A stretch of 64,000 nt of DNA, from positions 186,001-250,000 of the forward strand of contig JASANG010001037.1 in assembly GCA_030248215.1 (NCBI GenBank), given 5' to 3'. This document shows, one piece after another, positions 34,301-43,800 of the stretch. Position 1 is the first letter of the stretch. Every line of letters starts with the position of its first letter. Made by a program: the position numbers and the translations under genes. This DNA is from Enoplolaimus lenunculus. Lineage: Eukaryota; Nematoda; Enoplea; Enoplida; Thoracostomopsidae. Under the pieces are notes generated by a model. That model made no database searches. It was not told the DNA's origin and saw only the letters and a program-made list of their open reading frames with translations.

Positions 34301-34540
34301 TTTCGGCGTCGAACGTTGGGCCGCAACGATGTTTGTTCAAAATTCTGTGCGAAGAACGAAATTTGCAAAGATGCAAACTTTGATGTTCAACAGAATCGCG
34401 ACGCGTACTGTTTCAAATCAGATTTAGTGTCTGCGTGCACATTTGTGGTTCCGGTTGCAAATGCAACTCAAACGATTCCAACTACAACCGCGCGACCTGG
34501 CGGCAAACCAGTATGGATTTTTTGTGAAGCGTGCAGTTAA
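28378..34540 (+). CDS. Secreted Ly6-like plus PAN/Apple-like protein, five exons (paralogue 1)
   Basis: Exons 28378-28438, 28923-29141, 29560-29739, 33481-33738, 34245-34540 total 1014 nt (337 aa). All four introns are phase 1. Exon 1 is a signal peptide (MNRIVYNGLILWCILIVTVT). Exon 2 is a 73-codon Ser/Thr/Lys/Arg-rich linker. Exons 3-4 carry C-Y-F-C, E-C-W, K-K-G-C, R-T-C, S-N-C-S-F and a closing W-C-K-C-K-S-N-E-C-N. This spacing is like Ly6/uPAR three-finger proteins of the nematode ODR-2/HOT kind. Exon 5 has V-C-S-K-F-C-x4-I-C and A-Y-C-F, like a PAN/Apple core, then a Thr/Pro stretch and F-C-E-A-C-S at the end. No GPI-type hydrophobic tail is seen, so it is probably secreted. A polyadenylation signal AATAAA lies at 34598-34603. 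Ligand and role are unknown. Confidence 0.8.
28752..28854 (+). mobile_element. TACTGTA-type element, 3' remnant
   Basis: Only the right end remains (GGACTCTATTA, GATTCAGACTCGAAAT, TCGGGTCACTGCAGTA), in intron 1 of Ly6-like paralogue 1. A similar weak remnant with GCGGCCCGAATAAGCGGGGA lies near 19.14 kb. Confidence 0.5.
29828..29963. mobile_element. TTAGGC-type MITE, copy 9 (internally deleted)
   Basis: Partial copy in intron 3 of Ly6-like paralogue 1, starting about 90 bp after exon 3. It keeps the TGTATAGAA left end and the GCGGCCCTGATCCTTTACATGG right end, but has lost most CCTAAG units. Confidence 0.65.
31243..31546. repeat. Foldback MITE with TATGTCGTAGGCCAATCTG ends
   Basis: The roughly 40-bp ends are inverted (TATGTCGTAGGCCAATCTGC, and the complement of AGATTGGCCTGCGACATA). 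The interior contains repeated GGCCTAGGCCA palindromes and AATAGCTGGTTGG. It lies in intron 3 of Ly6-like paralogue 1. Confidence 0.75.
31610..31760. mobile_element. TTAGGC-type MITE, copy 10 (right end lost)
   Basis: Left end GGCCCATGATACTTTTAGGACCG and a CTTAGGCTTAGG core are present; the right inverted end is not recognisable. Intron 3 of Ly6-like paralogue 1. Confidence 0.6.
32375..32586. mobile_element. TTAGGC-type hAT-like MITE, copy 11
   Basis: Long copy (212 bp) with both ends and many CCTAAG units, in intron 3 of Ly6-like paralogue 1. The flanking 8-mers AGATCGTT and AAAGCGTT match at six of eight positions. Confidence 0.8.
33060..33323 (-). mobile_element. tRNA-derived SINE-like element, copy 2
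   Basis: Inverted relative of the 456-711 copy, lying in intron 3 of Ly6-like paralogue 1. The tRNA-like part keeps box A (TAGCTGAGT) and box B (GAGTTCGAATCC). Upstream homology extends through the hairpin around GAGCCCGAGCGGGCTC to near 33323. The two copies differ at many sites, so the family is not young. Confidence 0.6.
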
Positions 34541-34597
34541 AACGTTAATTATTTTGCATTTGTAAAAAAATATCATTGTTTTTTATCATTAATATTT

Positions 34598-34603
34598 AAT
34601 AAA
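34598..34603 (+). terminator. Polyadenylation signal of Ly6-like paralogue 1
   Basis: AATAAA lies 57 bp after the stop codon of the first Ly6-like gene, a normal distance for a compact 3' UTR. Confidence 0.55.
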
Positions 34604-34994
34604 AATATTGCGCTTTAGAAAACTGCAAGATTTTTTAGCAAATTAAAAAACGCAGTTTAGAAAATATAAAATCGTGGAAAATAAAAATCAAGAAATCTAA
34701 ATATTTTTGCAGCGTAAAAGTATTCACTGGAATGTATGCTATTTTATTTAATTCGCATCTGTGAACGCAGTTGCAAATCACTTGAATTTTTTGCACCTGC
34801 AGTTTGATTGGTCATTAGGAATGTTCCTTTGAAAATACGTGCGGCTGCACTTATTTCGAACAAGTTGCAGCTACGAGTTCTCGCTGTAAAAACTTACACG
34901 TTGAAATTGGGCATAAGTGTGAAACATTAGCATACATTAAATCTTGAAATTTTACAAAAAATTATTTTTTATTAAGATGTATTAATGTGCAATC

Positions 34995-35330
34995 AACACC
35001 TTTTAAAATAACACTGGATACCATCAAGAGTGTATGATACTCTTCAACAAATGCATGCAACTGCGGACATTCTGCGTAGGAAATGTACCCAGCACGCGTC
35101 GTGTTTTTGGCTTATCTCCGTTAGCTAGGAATCCGCTTGAGACCGCAAAATTGGACAAGATGCTAATAAAATGCATGGTAAAACGTGGTTCACAAATATA
35201 GTCTTGATTTCATTATTATTTCGTCGTTCTGTTTTGTGCGTTGTGTATCTAATCACATCCACCCTAAACTGAAGGAGGGTATGGGAAGAATGCAACGTGC
35301 ACTGGTACATTGAGTGCTACGAATATTTTA
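34995..35330. repeat. Repeat block with ACCAAGAGTG / GTACCCAGCACGCG motifs
   Basis: Shares TGTACCCAGCACGCGTCGTG and a stretch ending GTGTATCTAATC with the block at 60.03-60.23 kb. Non-coding; between the two Ly6-like genes. Confidence 0.45.
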
Positions 35331-35464
35331 AGAAGTTGAACACTCTTTTCTAGAGAGTCATTATCGTTCTTGATAACATGAGCAAGTGGTTCTTAGTGCC
35401 AAGCAGAGAACAGTAGGCCGAACGAGGCATAATTCAGACTATAGAGTTTATGACACACCAAAGT

Positions 35465-35700
35465 AGCAGCAAAAAGAATCTACGACAATTCGTCGCCCGA
35501 TAACTTGTCGCCCAGCAGCGTTTTAAAACAAGAGTAAATGTAAACGTTATCGTAAGCGCGATCCTAAGCCAATAGCTAAAAGCCAAAGCATAATTATGGG
35601 CGAGGAATTGTCGAGCTTATGAGATTTCGGATTATAAGTTGTCGGTCGGCGAGTTGTGGTTCGACGAGTTGTGGTTCGGCGAATTATCGTGGTATCCAGT
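35465..35700. repeat. GTTGTCGG-repeat element, copy 3
   Basis: Left flank GACAATTCGTCGCCCGATAA, right flank GGCGAATTATCGTGGTATCC, with several GAGTTGTGGTTCG units. It lies between the two Ly6-like paralogues. Confidence 0.55.
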
Positions 35701-36220
35701 ACAACATCTGTAAAAAAGCAAAATGTGGCTGAAAATTCGGTGTTATTGTACCTATGGGAGTACACATATGTTATGTATTTTAAAATCCATCTTTAAAAGT
35801 TTCTATAAAATAATTATGCGAAGTATTGGATAATAAAGTAAAAAATAGGACGAGTTGTTTTTTTTTGCAAAATTCTAAAATTTTCGTTTAAAACTTCCGC
35901 TGTAGGGGTTAATTAATATACGATTATTAATGAGAACTCATTTTATCAGTAAAAATTGTGCGTTTTGGGTTTTTCTAAAGTCGCAAACGCCGATTATTTT
36001 AACACAACAGTTTAGAATGGATTTTCATGTTATGCTGTTTGGTTTAAAATAACTTGCAATGGCAAATGCAGTTGCGCATACCGACCCAACCGGACGAAAA
36101 GTGTCTTTTTCACAGCCGTCCTAAAATTTGTGATTTTCGATTACTGCATCCAACCGGTCGGCACATCCCCGCCCCTATTGTAGAAAGTCCGAAACAACCA
36201 ACTTACACACACACCCAGCG

Positions 36221-36329
36221 ATTTTGCTTAGGCTAATAGCTTAAGCATACACCTTTTTCAACGCTTACGTTTGTCATAGGCTTAGGAATATGCTTCATCT
36301 ATTGTTTCGCACCTAAAATAACATTGGCC
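36221..36329. mobile_element. TTAGGC-type MITE, copy 12 (right half), upstream of Ly6-like paralogue 2
   Basis: The right half of the element (CTTAGG units, then ACATTGGCC) ends 48 bp before the start codon of the second Ly6-like gene. This nearly mirrors the position of copy 8 at paralogue 1. Confidence 0.65.
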
Positions 36330-36377
36330 AAAAGTTTCATGGTTCAGAATTGTAATATTTCCAATTATTGAACTAAA

Positions 36378-39300
36378 ATGCGTTTGACTGGAACATTGTG
36401 GATAGTGCTATACTGTATGTGGACGAATGTGCTGACTGGTATGTTTGATTTTTACCTCTCGTTCGCACTCAAAGCTGTTGTGGATGGAGTAACCGCAGTA
36501 TTAACGAATGTTCGGTTTATCACTTAATGCCAGACAGTGTCGTATTTTTCTTATTGTATTTTTCTTGAATATAACGTGTTGAAAAATGGTCTAATTTCAA
36601 TTTTTTACAAACTTGAGCTTCTCACTAGATTTTCTGATCGTTTTATGCCAAAAGTGTAGTTTCAAATTTATTACAAATTTGAGTTTCTCACTGCAAGTCC
36701 TTATCATTCCATGCCAATAGTGAAATTGCAAATTTTTTTACAAAAGCTGCTTACTACATTTCCTGATCATTCCATGCCAAAAGTGAAATTACGGATCAGA
36801 AAAACATTTAAAGTATCAAATCAACGTGAATCTGAATGATAACAAAAAACTTAAGGGTACAAACAGCACACGAGGCCGTCCAAAACTGTAGTTTTTGTGT
36901 ATTTAAATCTGTTTTAGGTGCACAAGAATGCTTTCACTGTTCAAGCATTTTGCAACTGAATGGACGTCCAATATACGTGAGTGGATGGAAACCTGCAGAC
37001 ACACATGCTGTTAGTCCACGATGTTGGGGCCGACCACGTGAGCGAATCAAATGCTCAAAAGGATGCGCTACAGTAACTGCGATTGGTAAACCAGCCATTG
37101 GTAAGTTTTGGACAATAGAAATCTATTTTTCTTTGGCTTGGAAACATACGTTAACAAAGTTTTCTGAGTGAAATCTTAAAACAAATTGCAATGAAACCGT
37201 AACGAAATGTGTGATTACAGGATGTTATATAACTACAATGATTTTATACAGACAAAAACGTTTTGATTCACTGATCATGAACTCCCATAGGCAAACAACC
37301 CGTTTTGCCGGTGATAGCTGCAATATGCAATATTATCCGGTGTTGCATTTTTACTGAATAGTTTGTTTTCAAAATAACTAATAAAGTGTTTTTTGTTACG
37401 TAAATCGAGCGACTAAACATCTACACACTGTAAAATTACACAATTGTAATTCGTACTGTATTGACCCGAATAAGAGGGGGGACTGATATTTATTTGGCCT
37501 CTGCAGAGGGTACCCCCCTTGTTATTCGGTTACGGACTGTTATTTATTTTTAACCCACGCCCCGCCGCCCTTCGTTTTACTGATATATATCCGGTACTGC
37601 AACTACCCGTTGAATTAAACGTTTATTTGTCTTATGTCAATAGCTTGAGTGATAATACAAGGTTATACTTAGTAATGTACTTTTAAAATTTAAGTACGCT
37701 TTAAAGTTTCGAACTCAAATTATTTGGTCCTGGAGTCATTTATGCGCTACAATTAGTGTTAATTCACATTTATGCACTGCAAAAAATGGTGAGTCAAATT
37801 GACTCTCTCCGAAATAGGCTCTACGGGACTACGCAAACAGAGTCAAATTCGACTCCGCCAGTCAAATATGCGGCTCAATGAGTGAAATTTGACTCTGGCG
37901 GAGTAGAATTTGATTCATTTTGCGTAGTCCCGTAGAGCCTATTTCGGAGAGTCAATTTGACTCAACATTTTTTGCAGTGTGGACTCTAATTAGCACTTAG
38001 GGACTCTATCCGCTTACGGACTCTTATTAGGGATACGGACTCCTATTGATTCGGACTCAAAATAGTGACCCCTCTTATTACCCCCTCTTATTCGGGTCAA
38101 TACAGTATTACTCGCTATTTAGGTTGCAAAACTTTACTTTGAAATCGAATCAACATGGGACAAAACATGTTTCGGACTGCTTCAGTTCATAACGTGAAAC
38201 CCTCATTACTATTTTGCGCTTACTTATGCTTAGGCGTAGGGGATAGATTACGTATAGGTACAGGCTTATCCTTACGCCCAGACTAAGGCTTTGGCTTAGG
38301 CTCAAAAACATGCCTATACTCTGTTTCGGCCCTGTTCTCTGCACTGATCATCATTTTGTATTAAGTATGCATATGTTCCACACTTTAACATGCTCATATG
38401 TCGAACACAAATTCGTTTAAGTCTCAAAGTAGCTTGGAACTATCTGCAATTTTTAGTAACCTAGCCAGCTCAACGTGCTGACGAAGCCAAACAATTTTGT
38501 GAGGATGCGACGACTTTTAGCATTGGGACTAAAATTGTGGTTCAACATTTTTCAGCGCTCTAAGCCCTGAATCGCCCCCTGACAACCAGTTTGTTTTTAG
38601 GATCAATAGCTAAACAGCTGCAAAGAATTCGATCAAACAACGATAAAGTGCGTCTTATTTTACGCACTTGCAATGAGAATGTTGAGCAGTTGCTATTTCC
38701 GGATGCAAAACAACTGATGAAGCAAGTACCGAATACAAATTGCACGTTTGTTCGAGGCAAAGTTAGCAGCGTAGCCGAATCAAGCTATATATCGTGGTGT
38801 CGTTGCGCAACGAACAAATGCAATAATAGAACTGCGAATATTTTCGCAGTGAATACAGGTATAACGGTTTTCAAGCATATTGTAAGTACAATCAAAAGTC
38901 TACTTTCGGATGTTGCCTAAACTCGACCTCGGATCCCGCTCGAGTATAATTTTTGCCAGCGGTTCTGGCAACTTCGGCTGCGAAAATTGTTGTGTACTGT
39001 TTTTAGAAGTTGTGCAGTTTTGGTGAGTCTGTTCATAAATTTTGGGTAATTTTCGAAGTTGTCTGAAATTTGAAAATTTACGTTAATTTTAGCCCCCTAG
39101 TTTTACTGTTCTTACGGCTCAGGCAAAATCTCTCACCCTCAGGGAAACAAAATTGATTATGAAGTTGAAAACATGCCAAACGTCGTTTTCGAACAAGTCG
39201 CAACACTGTAAATTCAGTGTCGCTGCAATTTCGTTCCCATGGTTCAGTAAAACATCACGTTTCTTCTATCCATATTGCTGCAGGAAATTGCCGATATGCA

Positions 39301-39624
39301 ATACGGCGATACAACGACATTCAAAGTACGCCGTCACCGCTGCAAACGCGACTTAAAAATCGAAGAAGCGTTTCTTCAGCGAATACTTGCGATAAATTCT
39401 GTCTAAATAATCGAATTTGTTCGCAACTCAAGTTCAATCCAACTGAACACCGTTATGCATACTGCTTGCGCTCGAATGAAACAAATGCTTGTTCTTTTAT
39501 TACGCCGACATCTGTTGCTGTTAACTCATTGCTGACAACCACTTCATCGCCAAACCTCACCTCCATTTTTGTGTTTTGCAGAATATGTGATGAAAGCCGA
39601 AATGGGATTGAGATTCTTCGTTAG
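36378..39624 (+). CDS. Secreted Ly6-like plus PAN/Apple-like protein, four exons (paralogue 2)
   Basis: Exons 36378-36438, 36918-37100, 38601-38858, 39284-39624 total 843 nt (280 aa). It lies in tandem with the 28.4-34.5 kb gene, same strand. Exon 1 (61 nt) and the second Ly6 exon (258 nt) have exactly the same lengths as in the paralogue, and every intron is again phase 1. The signal peptide is MRLTGTLWIVLYCMWTNVLT. Matching motifs are C-F-H-C-S-S, S-G-W-K-P, R-C-W, S-K-G-C, R-T-C, N-C-T-F-V-R-G and W-C-R-C-A-T-N-K-C-N. The last exon has G-N-C-R-Y, T-C-D-K-F-C, R-I-C, A-Y-C-L-R and F-C-R-I-C. The Ser/Thr-rich exon of the first gene is missing. A MITE starts 18 bp after the stop and no clear AATAAA precedes it. 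Confidence 0.8.
36595..36800 (+). repeat. Three ~66-bp tandem units in intron 1 of Ly6-like paralogue 2
   Basis: Each unit has TTTACAAA, GAGCTTCTCACT or a variant, then TGATCATTCCATGCCAAAAG. The unit resembles the arm of the 5.4-kb foldback (GAGCTTTTCATGG, TGATCATTCCATGGCC), so it is probably derived from that element. Confidence 0.65.
37454..38107 (+). mobile_element. TACTGTA-GTGACCCGAATAA element, copy 4, carrying a nested MITE
   Basis: Perfect tips TACTGTATTGACCCG and CGGGTCAATACAGTA. The extra length relative to the 13.0-kb copy is the palindromic MITE at 37775-37979. It lies in an intron of Ly6-like paralogue 2. Confidence 0.82.
37775..37979. mobile_element. Palindromic MITE with CACTGCAAAAA ends, copy C, nested
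   Basis: Same family as 17425-17633, inserted inside an older TACTGTA-ended element (37454-38107). Host-element sequence matching 13.35-13.39 kb resumes on either side, giving a clear relative age. Confidence 0.82.
38211..38347. mobile_element. TTAGGC-type MITE, copy 13 (partial)
   Basis: CTTAGG-rich core with the TTTCGGCCCTGTTCTCTGCACTG right end, in the intron between the two Ly6 exons of paralogue 2. The left end is eroded. Confidence 0.6.
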
Positions 39625-39642
39625 ACCGAGGATAGCCGTTAG

Positions 39643-39834
39643 CGCCCATGTATAGAACAGGGCCGACTGGAATAGAATCCGTTTAAGCTTTTAGACTAAC
39701 TTTTTGTTTAGACTTAGGCTTAGGAATAGGCTCACCTTATACGTTTAGGCTTAGCAATAGGCTCACCTTATACGCTTAGGCTTAGGAATATGCTTATACT
39801 ACGTACTGTTCTGGACCTGTTCTATACACGGGCC
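39643..39834. mobile_element. TTAGGC-type hAT-like MITE, copy 14, 3' of Ly6-like paralogue 2
   Basis: Starts 18 bp after the stop codon of paralogue 2, so it should form its 3' UTR. The flanking 8-mers GCCGTTAG and GCCGTCAG differ at one base. The interior has a local duplication of a TTAGGCTTAG-AATAGGCTCACCTTATACG unit. Confidence 0.85.
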
Positions 39835-40291
39835 GCCGTCAGGATACAACCCTAGTAACGAAATACTGGAACAGAAAAGCGAAAGAATACTGAAACGTGA
39901 AAAATAGCTGTTACTGCAAAATTCGTTTGTAAGCAAATATTTTTGTGTATTTCAGGTTCACACAATTAGCAGACGCAAAATTCACCTAAAGGAAGTTCTG
40001 TCAGCAATTTTCGGGGAAATATAGATTGCTATATTTACAATACTTGCAGTAACTAGAAAACATTCTGTGAAATATGCAACATGACACATTGAAAATGTGG
40101 CAATACACAATTAGGAAATTGTATGAAACAAATTGAGATATACTCCTGTTTTTTGAAAATTTTCAAATTTAAACCAATTTTCAATGCCGAACAATTTCAG
40201 TAAACAAAGGAACTGGATTGTAAAAAATGCTCCATTTCCTACCCGAACCAGAATTCTGCTTGCACTCTGACAGCCGTTGCATTAGAATAAA

Positions 40292-40825
40292 TTGAATTTC
40301 GTTTTTAACTACAAGCTTAAGCCTATTGAAACAGAATTAATTTATCCAGAGATACAATCAGAGATTTATCTTGCTATGATAATTTTCGCCGCAGATGAAT
40401 TTACACATCAAAATTGCGATTTGTCCATACCAAACCCCACTATTTACGACAGAACAATAAACTATAAGTTTCTCGGCCTGACCTGCATATTACATTATAC
40501 TCATTCTTCCATGAATGAGAGATCATCAAGCATTCCAATTCGGCTCATACCTCAGCGACTACCGATTACTGAAACCACAGACGTTGAAGCAACCCGAAAA
40601 TTTCGAACCAACTTTTTAAATTTTTTGGGTGTTTCACAGGTCTCCATATCTAAGTTCATACCTCAGCGACTACCGATTACTGAAACCACAGACGTTGAAG
40701 CAACCCGAAAATTTCGAACCAACTTTTTAAATTTTTTGGGTGTTTCACAGGTCTCCATATCTAAGTTCCTTACTCGCCATCCGTGGAGGAAACAACTTAA
40801 ACGTCCATATTTTCAATATCTATGA
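40292..40825 (+). CDS. Hypothetical 177-aa open frame with a perfect 37-residue internal duplication
   Basis: This open frame is convergent with the NADAR gene and overlaps its last 13 bp. It contains a perfect tandem duplication of 111 bp (copies from 40551 and 40662), so residues in the block P-Q-R-L-P-I-T-E-T-T-D to S-I-S-K-F occur twice. No signal peptide, domain or family is recognised. Because 111 is a multiple of three, the duplication keeps the frame open and inflates its length. It may well be non-coding sequence in the NADAR 3' flank. Confidence 0.2.
   Translation: MNFVFNYKLKPIETELIYPEIQSEIYLAMIIFAADEFTHQNCDLSIPNPTIYDRTINYKFLGLTCILHYTHSSMNERSSSIPIRLIPQRLPITETTDVEATRKFRTNFLNFLGVSQVSISKFIPQRLPITETTDVEATRKFRTNFLNFLGVSQVSISKFLTRHPWRKQLKRPYFQYL
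40551..40772. repeat. Perfect 111-bp tandem duplication
   Basis: Two adjacent copies of 111 bp look identical base for base. They lie just downstream of the NADAR stop codon. Identity implies a very recent duplication, or possibly an assembly artefact. Confidence 0.9.
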
Positions 40826-43800
40826 GATCCAGCATCACTTTCCTGTCTTATCGAACGAGGTTCAACACCAGAAGTACTTCGATTCGAAACCAAAGGCGGT
40901 GGCCGCTGACGTACTGAATGCATAGTTGAAGCTACACTGGACGACCCGTACAATTTCGCTGCCATAGTAGGAACAGCAGGTGCTGTCAAAAACGAAGCAA
41001 ACGACAAAGATTTTACAGTATCTCTTTGAAAGTTTTGATTTGAATCTGCCTGTCTTGAATGATCACCCTGGCTTCGATGCTGTTTACCAGTGTGAGTAGG
41101 GTCTTGGTGATGCCGTAAGTTATACATTAGACTTTTGTGAGCTCTGTGACGGATGTTCCGTCGATCTTTATCATGCCGGCCACTGTGAGTACGATAATCT
41201 CTGCCGTTACTACTAGAAACGCTCGCTGGTGTTGGTTCGGACAAATCGTGTCCTGAGTTTGACAATTCATCCCGACGAATAGACTAAAACATACACACAG
41301 TGTATGTGAATATTTAAGGAACCAGAAAGGGTTCATTTACACCTAAGAAAGCTTTGACTTTGACTGAATGTTTGTAAATTTATTAAGTTCCGTATAACGT
41401 GCTAATCATATGTAACACTTGCAATTTTTGGACCACACCCTTGCCTTGGTTACTGGCCTAAAACACAGTCCAAGACCATACTACAGAGACTGGCCAAGAA
41501 AAGCCTCGGTATCAATGCTTTTTTCGTAGTCTTTTGTGCTTTTCAAAGTTTTTGCGTTTTTCAAATAACCGATTGTCATAACTCCCATTTTAAAATAAAT
41601 CACAATATTTGTAATATAATTCTAAGTTAAGCGGTACCATATAGAATAAAGTACTTGAGGAAAATTTTGTTGCGAATGTGGTGGGGCTCGGACCCACGAC
41701 TTACGGATTACAGGTCCGCTGGCCATGAAAATTTTCCCCTACAGTGGCTCTCCATTAAACCGGTAATACAACTAATTCAAATATTTCAAAACAACCCACG
41801 TACTATTTGTTGACAGTCTAACTACCGCTAAAATGCCTCTAGCACATACACACTCACTTTGTTTCCCGTAGGATTGTGAACAATACGAGTATCACTAGAA
41901 TTGCGATTCCCATCTACATTATCATCTGTTATCAAAACATCTTCACATTCCTTAGAGACTGGGACAGCCGTTGTTTCACCTTTTTGCGTTGCATCTGGAT
42001 CAATCTGTATAACTTCATCAGCCACATCTTGAACTTTCTGGCCATTGTCTTGGTCATCAGAGGCGCGCATAGTTGTATCTATTTTGTCTATAAGCAGAAA
42101 TTTTGAGCCCAAAATTATTTTATTTCCAAAATTTCATTCCCAATCACTCACGTCAAATCAACTAGATCCAAAATCGAAACTTAAAAGTACAAAATAATTT
42201 CTAACGAAGAAACAATTCTTCACACTTGCTACAAAGGACAAAGAACAAAGCTAAGAGAAAGATACGTACTAAAGGGCATAAACATTACTGTGAAACCTAA
42301 AATGACAAAAACGTCTACAACCAATGGTCTAAAATCACCAGTTACAAACGATTAAAACAATAAACCAATTGTTGAACATTTTGTAACATTCACCTGTCTT
42401 CGCCATATCGTTGGACAGCACTTGGTCGTTAAGTGATGGCCTATAATCGCTTAAAGTCTTTGAAGCGACCAGTTGCTTAATCTGAAACCAATAACGCGTC
42501 CCGTTTTAATTATTGGGGCCTGTCAACTGGGAGCTCGAGAAACTGAGGGATTAAGAGATCGGAAAATGTTGACTCTGGAACATTGCGAAATTGGGACAGT
42601 GGAGAAACCCAGTTAGCAGGCATCTATAAAACTTAACATGTTTGTTCATCTCTGTTTAAATATATGAATGTATGGTAATGGTCGGACCACCCAATTCTGA
42701 GCTTAAATTTATACCAATCCCGAAATCAACTGGGCCTCTGTTCTGCTCCGATTTAAATGACGTCAAGTTATAAACATCCATGTCTTACATTTTCAATATC
42801 CGAAGAAGTGAACATCGTAACACAGACGTCAGTTTCTGCCGTTGTCCCACTTTCTTCCGAAGAGATTTCGATAATTTCTCGATTTCGGACATAGTCATCA
42901 ACAACTTCAACCAACGTTACTAGATCCACTGAGGACTCGATCATTTTTCTAAAAAACATTTTTGCTCAAGATATAGTTTTGACTACAAGACCAAATCTAT
43001 TTCTAAATCGAATCAGACACCGATTATTGGACCTAATTATTCTAAATGTGTACTACAAAGCGTGGCTATAAGGTTTGGAATGAAAAAAGCGTCACACGAA
43101 CTGTCGATACAAAACAACACTTCCCCAAAGGTTTCCAAAAATGCAACTGCACTACAATCTACAAAGTCTACCAATATCATCCTAATATATAAACATCAAC
43201 TAAAAACCAATGACCTTATAATGATGTTATGTCTCTATTCTCGCTTACATTTCTTCGCTAACGTATCTGTCCAGATTGCCTTCTATTTTTCTAAAATTAA
43301 AAAAGTCAAAAAACTTGCTGTGAAACGATTTCTAAAATGTGAAAAAGAGAATACATTTTTCGTTTTTGCGAAACAATACCACCAGCTCACGAAATTTTGC
43401 ATATAGCTGAGTTTGTGCTTTCACGGACAGAATTACGTGAGGTTGTGAGTCATCGCGGCTCAAACACAGTTTGAGACGCTATCAAATTCGCGGTTCTAAT
43501 TGCGTTCGCAGTCGCGGTTTGAACCGCTGCTGTAATCGCAATTTTAACCGCGTCTGTAACCACAAATTTAACTGCTTCTATAACCGCAATTAACCGCCTA
43601 TGTAGCAGAAACCTGCGTGCGCAACCGCAATAGCAGCTGCGATATTTGCGTCCATTTAAAATGCGGCTGCGAGCGATCGCGAGTCGAACCGCATTTGGGT
43701 CGCAATCGCGGTTGCACTTAATTCTGTCCGTGACTGTAGTGAATACAAGTTCGTAAATTGATTAGTGAAAACAGTGAATGATTACAATACAATTTAATTT

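Noticed and set aside
1386-39834. Interstitial telomere repeats or a chromosome end
   Set aside because: TTAGGC-like units sit inside discrete 150-220 bp elements with inverted ends and target duplications, in both orientations and far apart.
41684-41762. Functional tRNA-Thr gene
   Set aside because: Position 33 is not U and the D-arm side does not fold normally.
43062-43406. 114-codon plus-strand gene antisense to a NADAR intron
   Set aside because: AT-rich translation without recognisable features.
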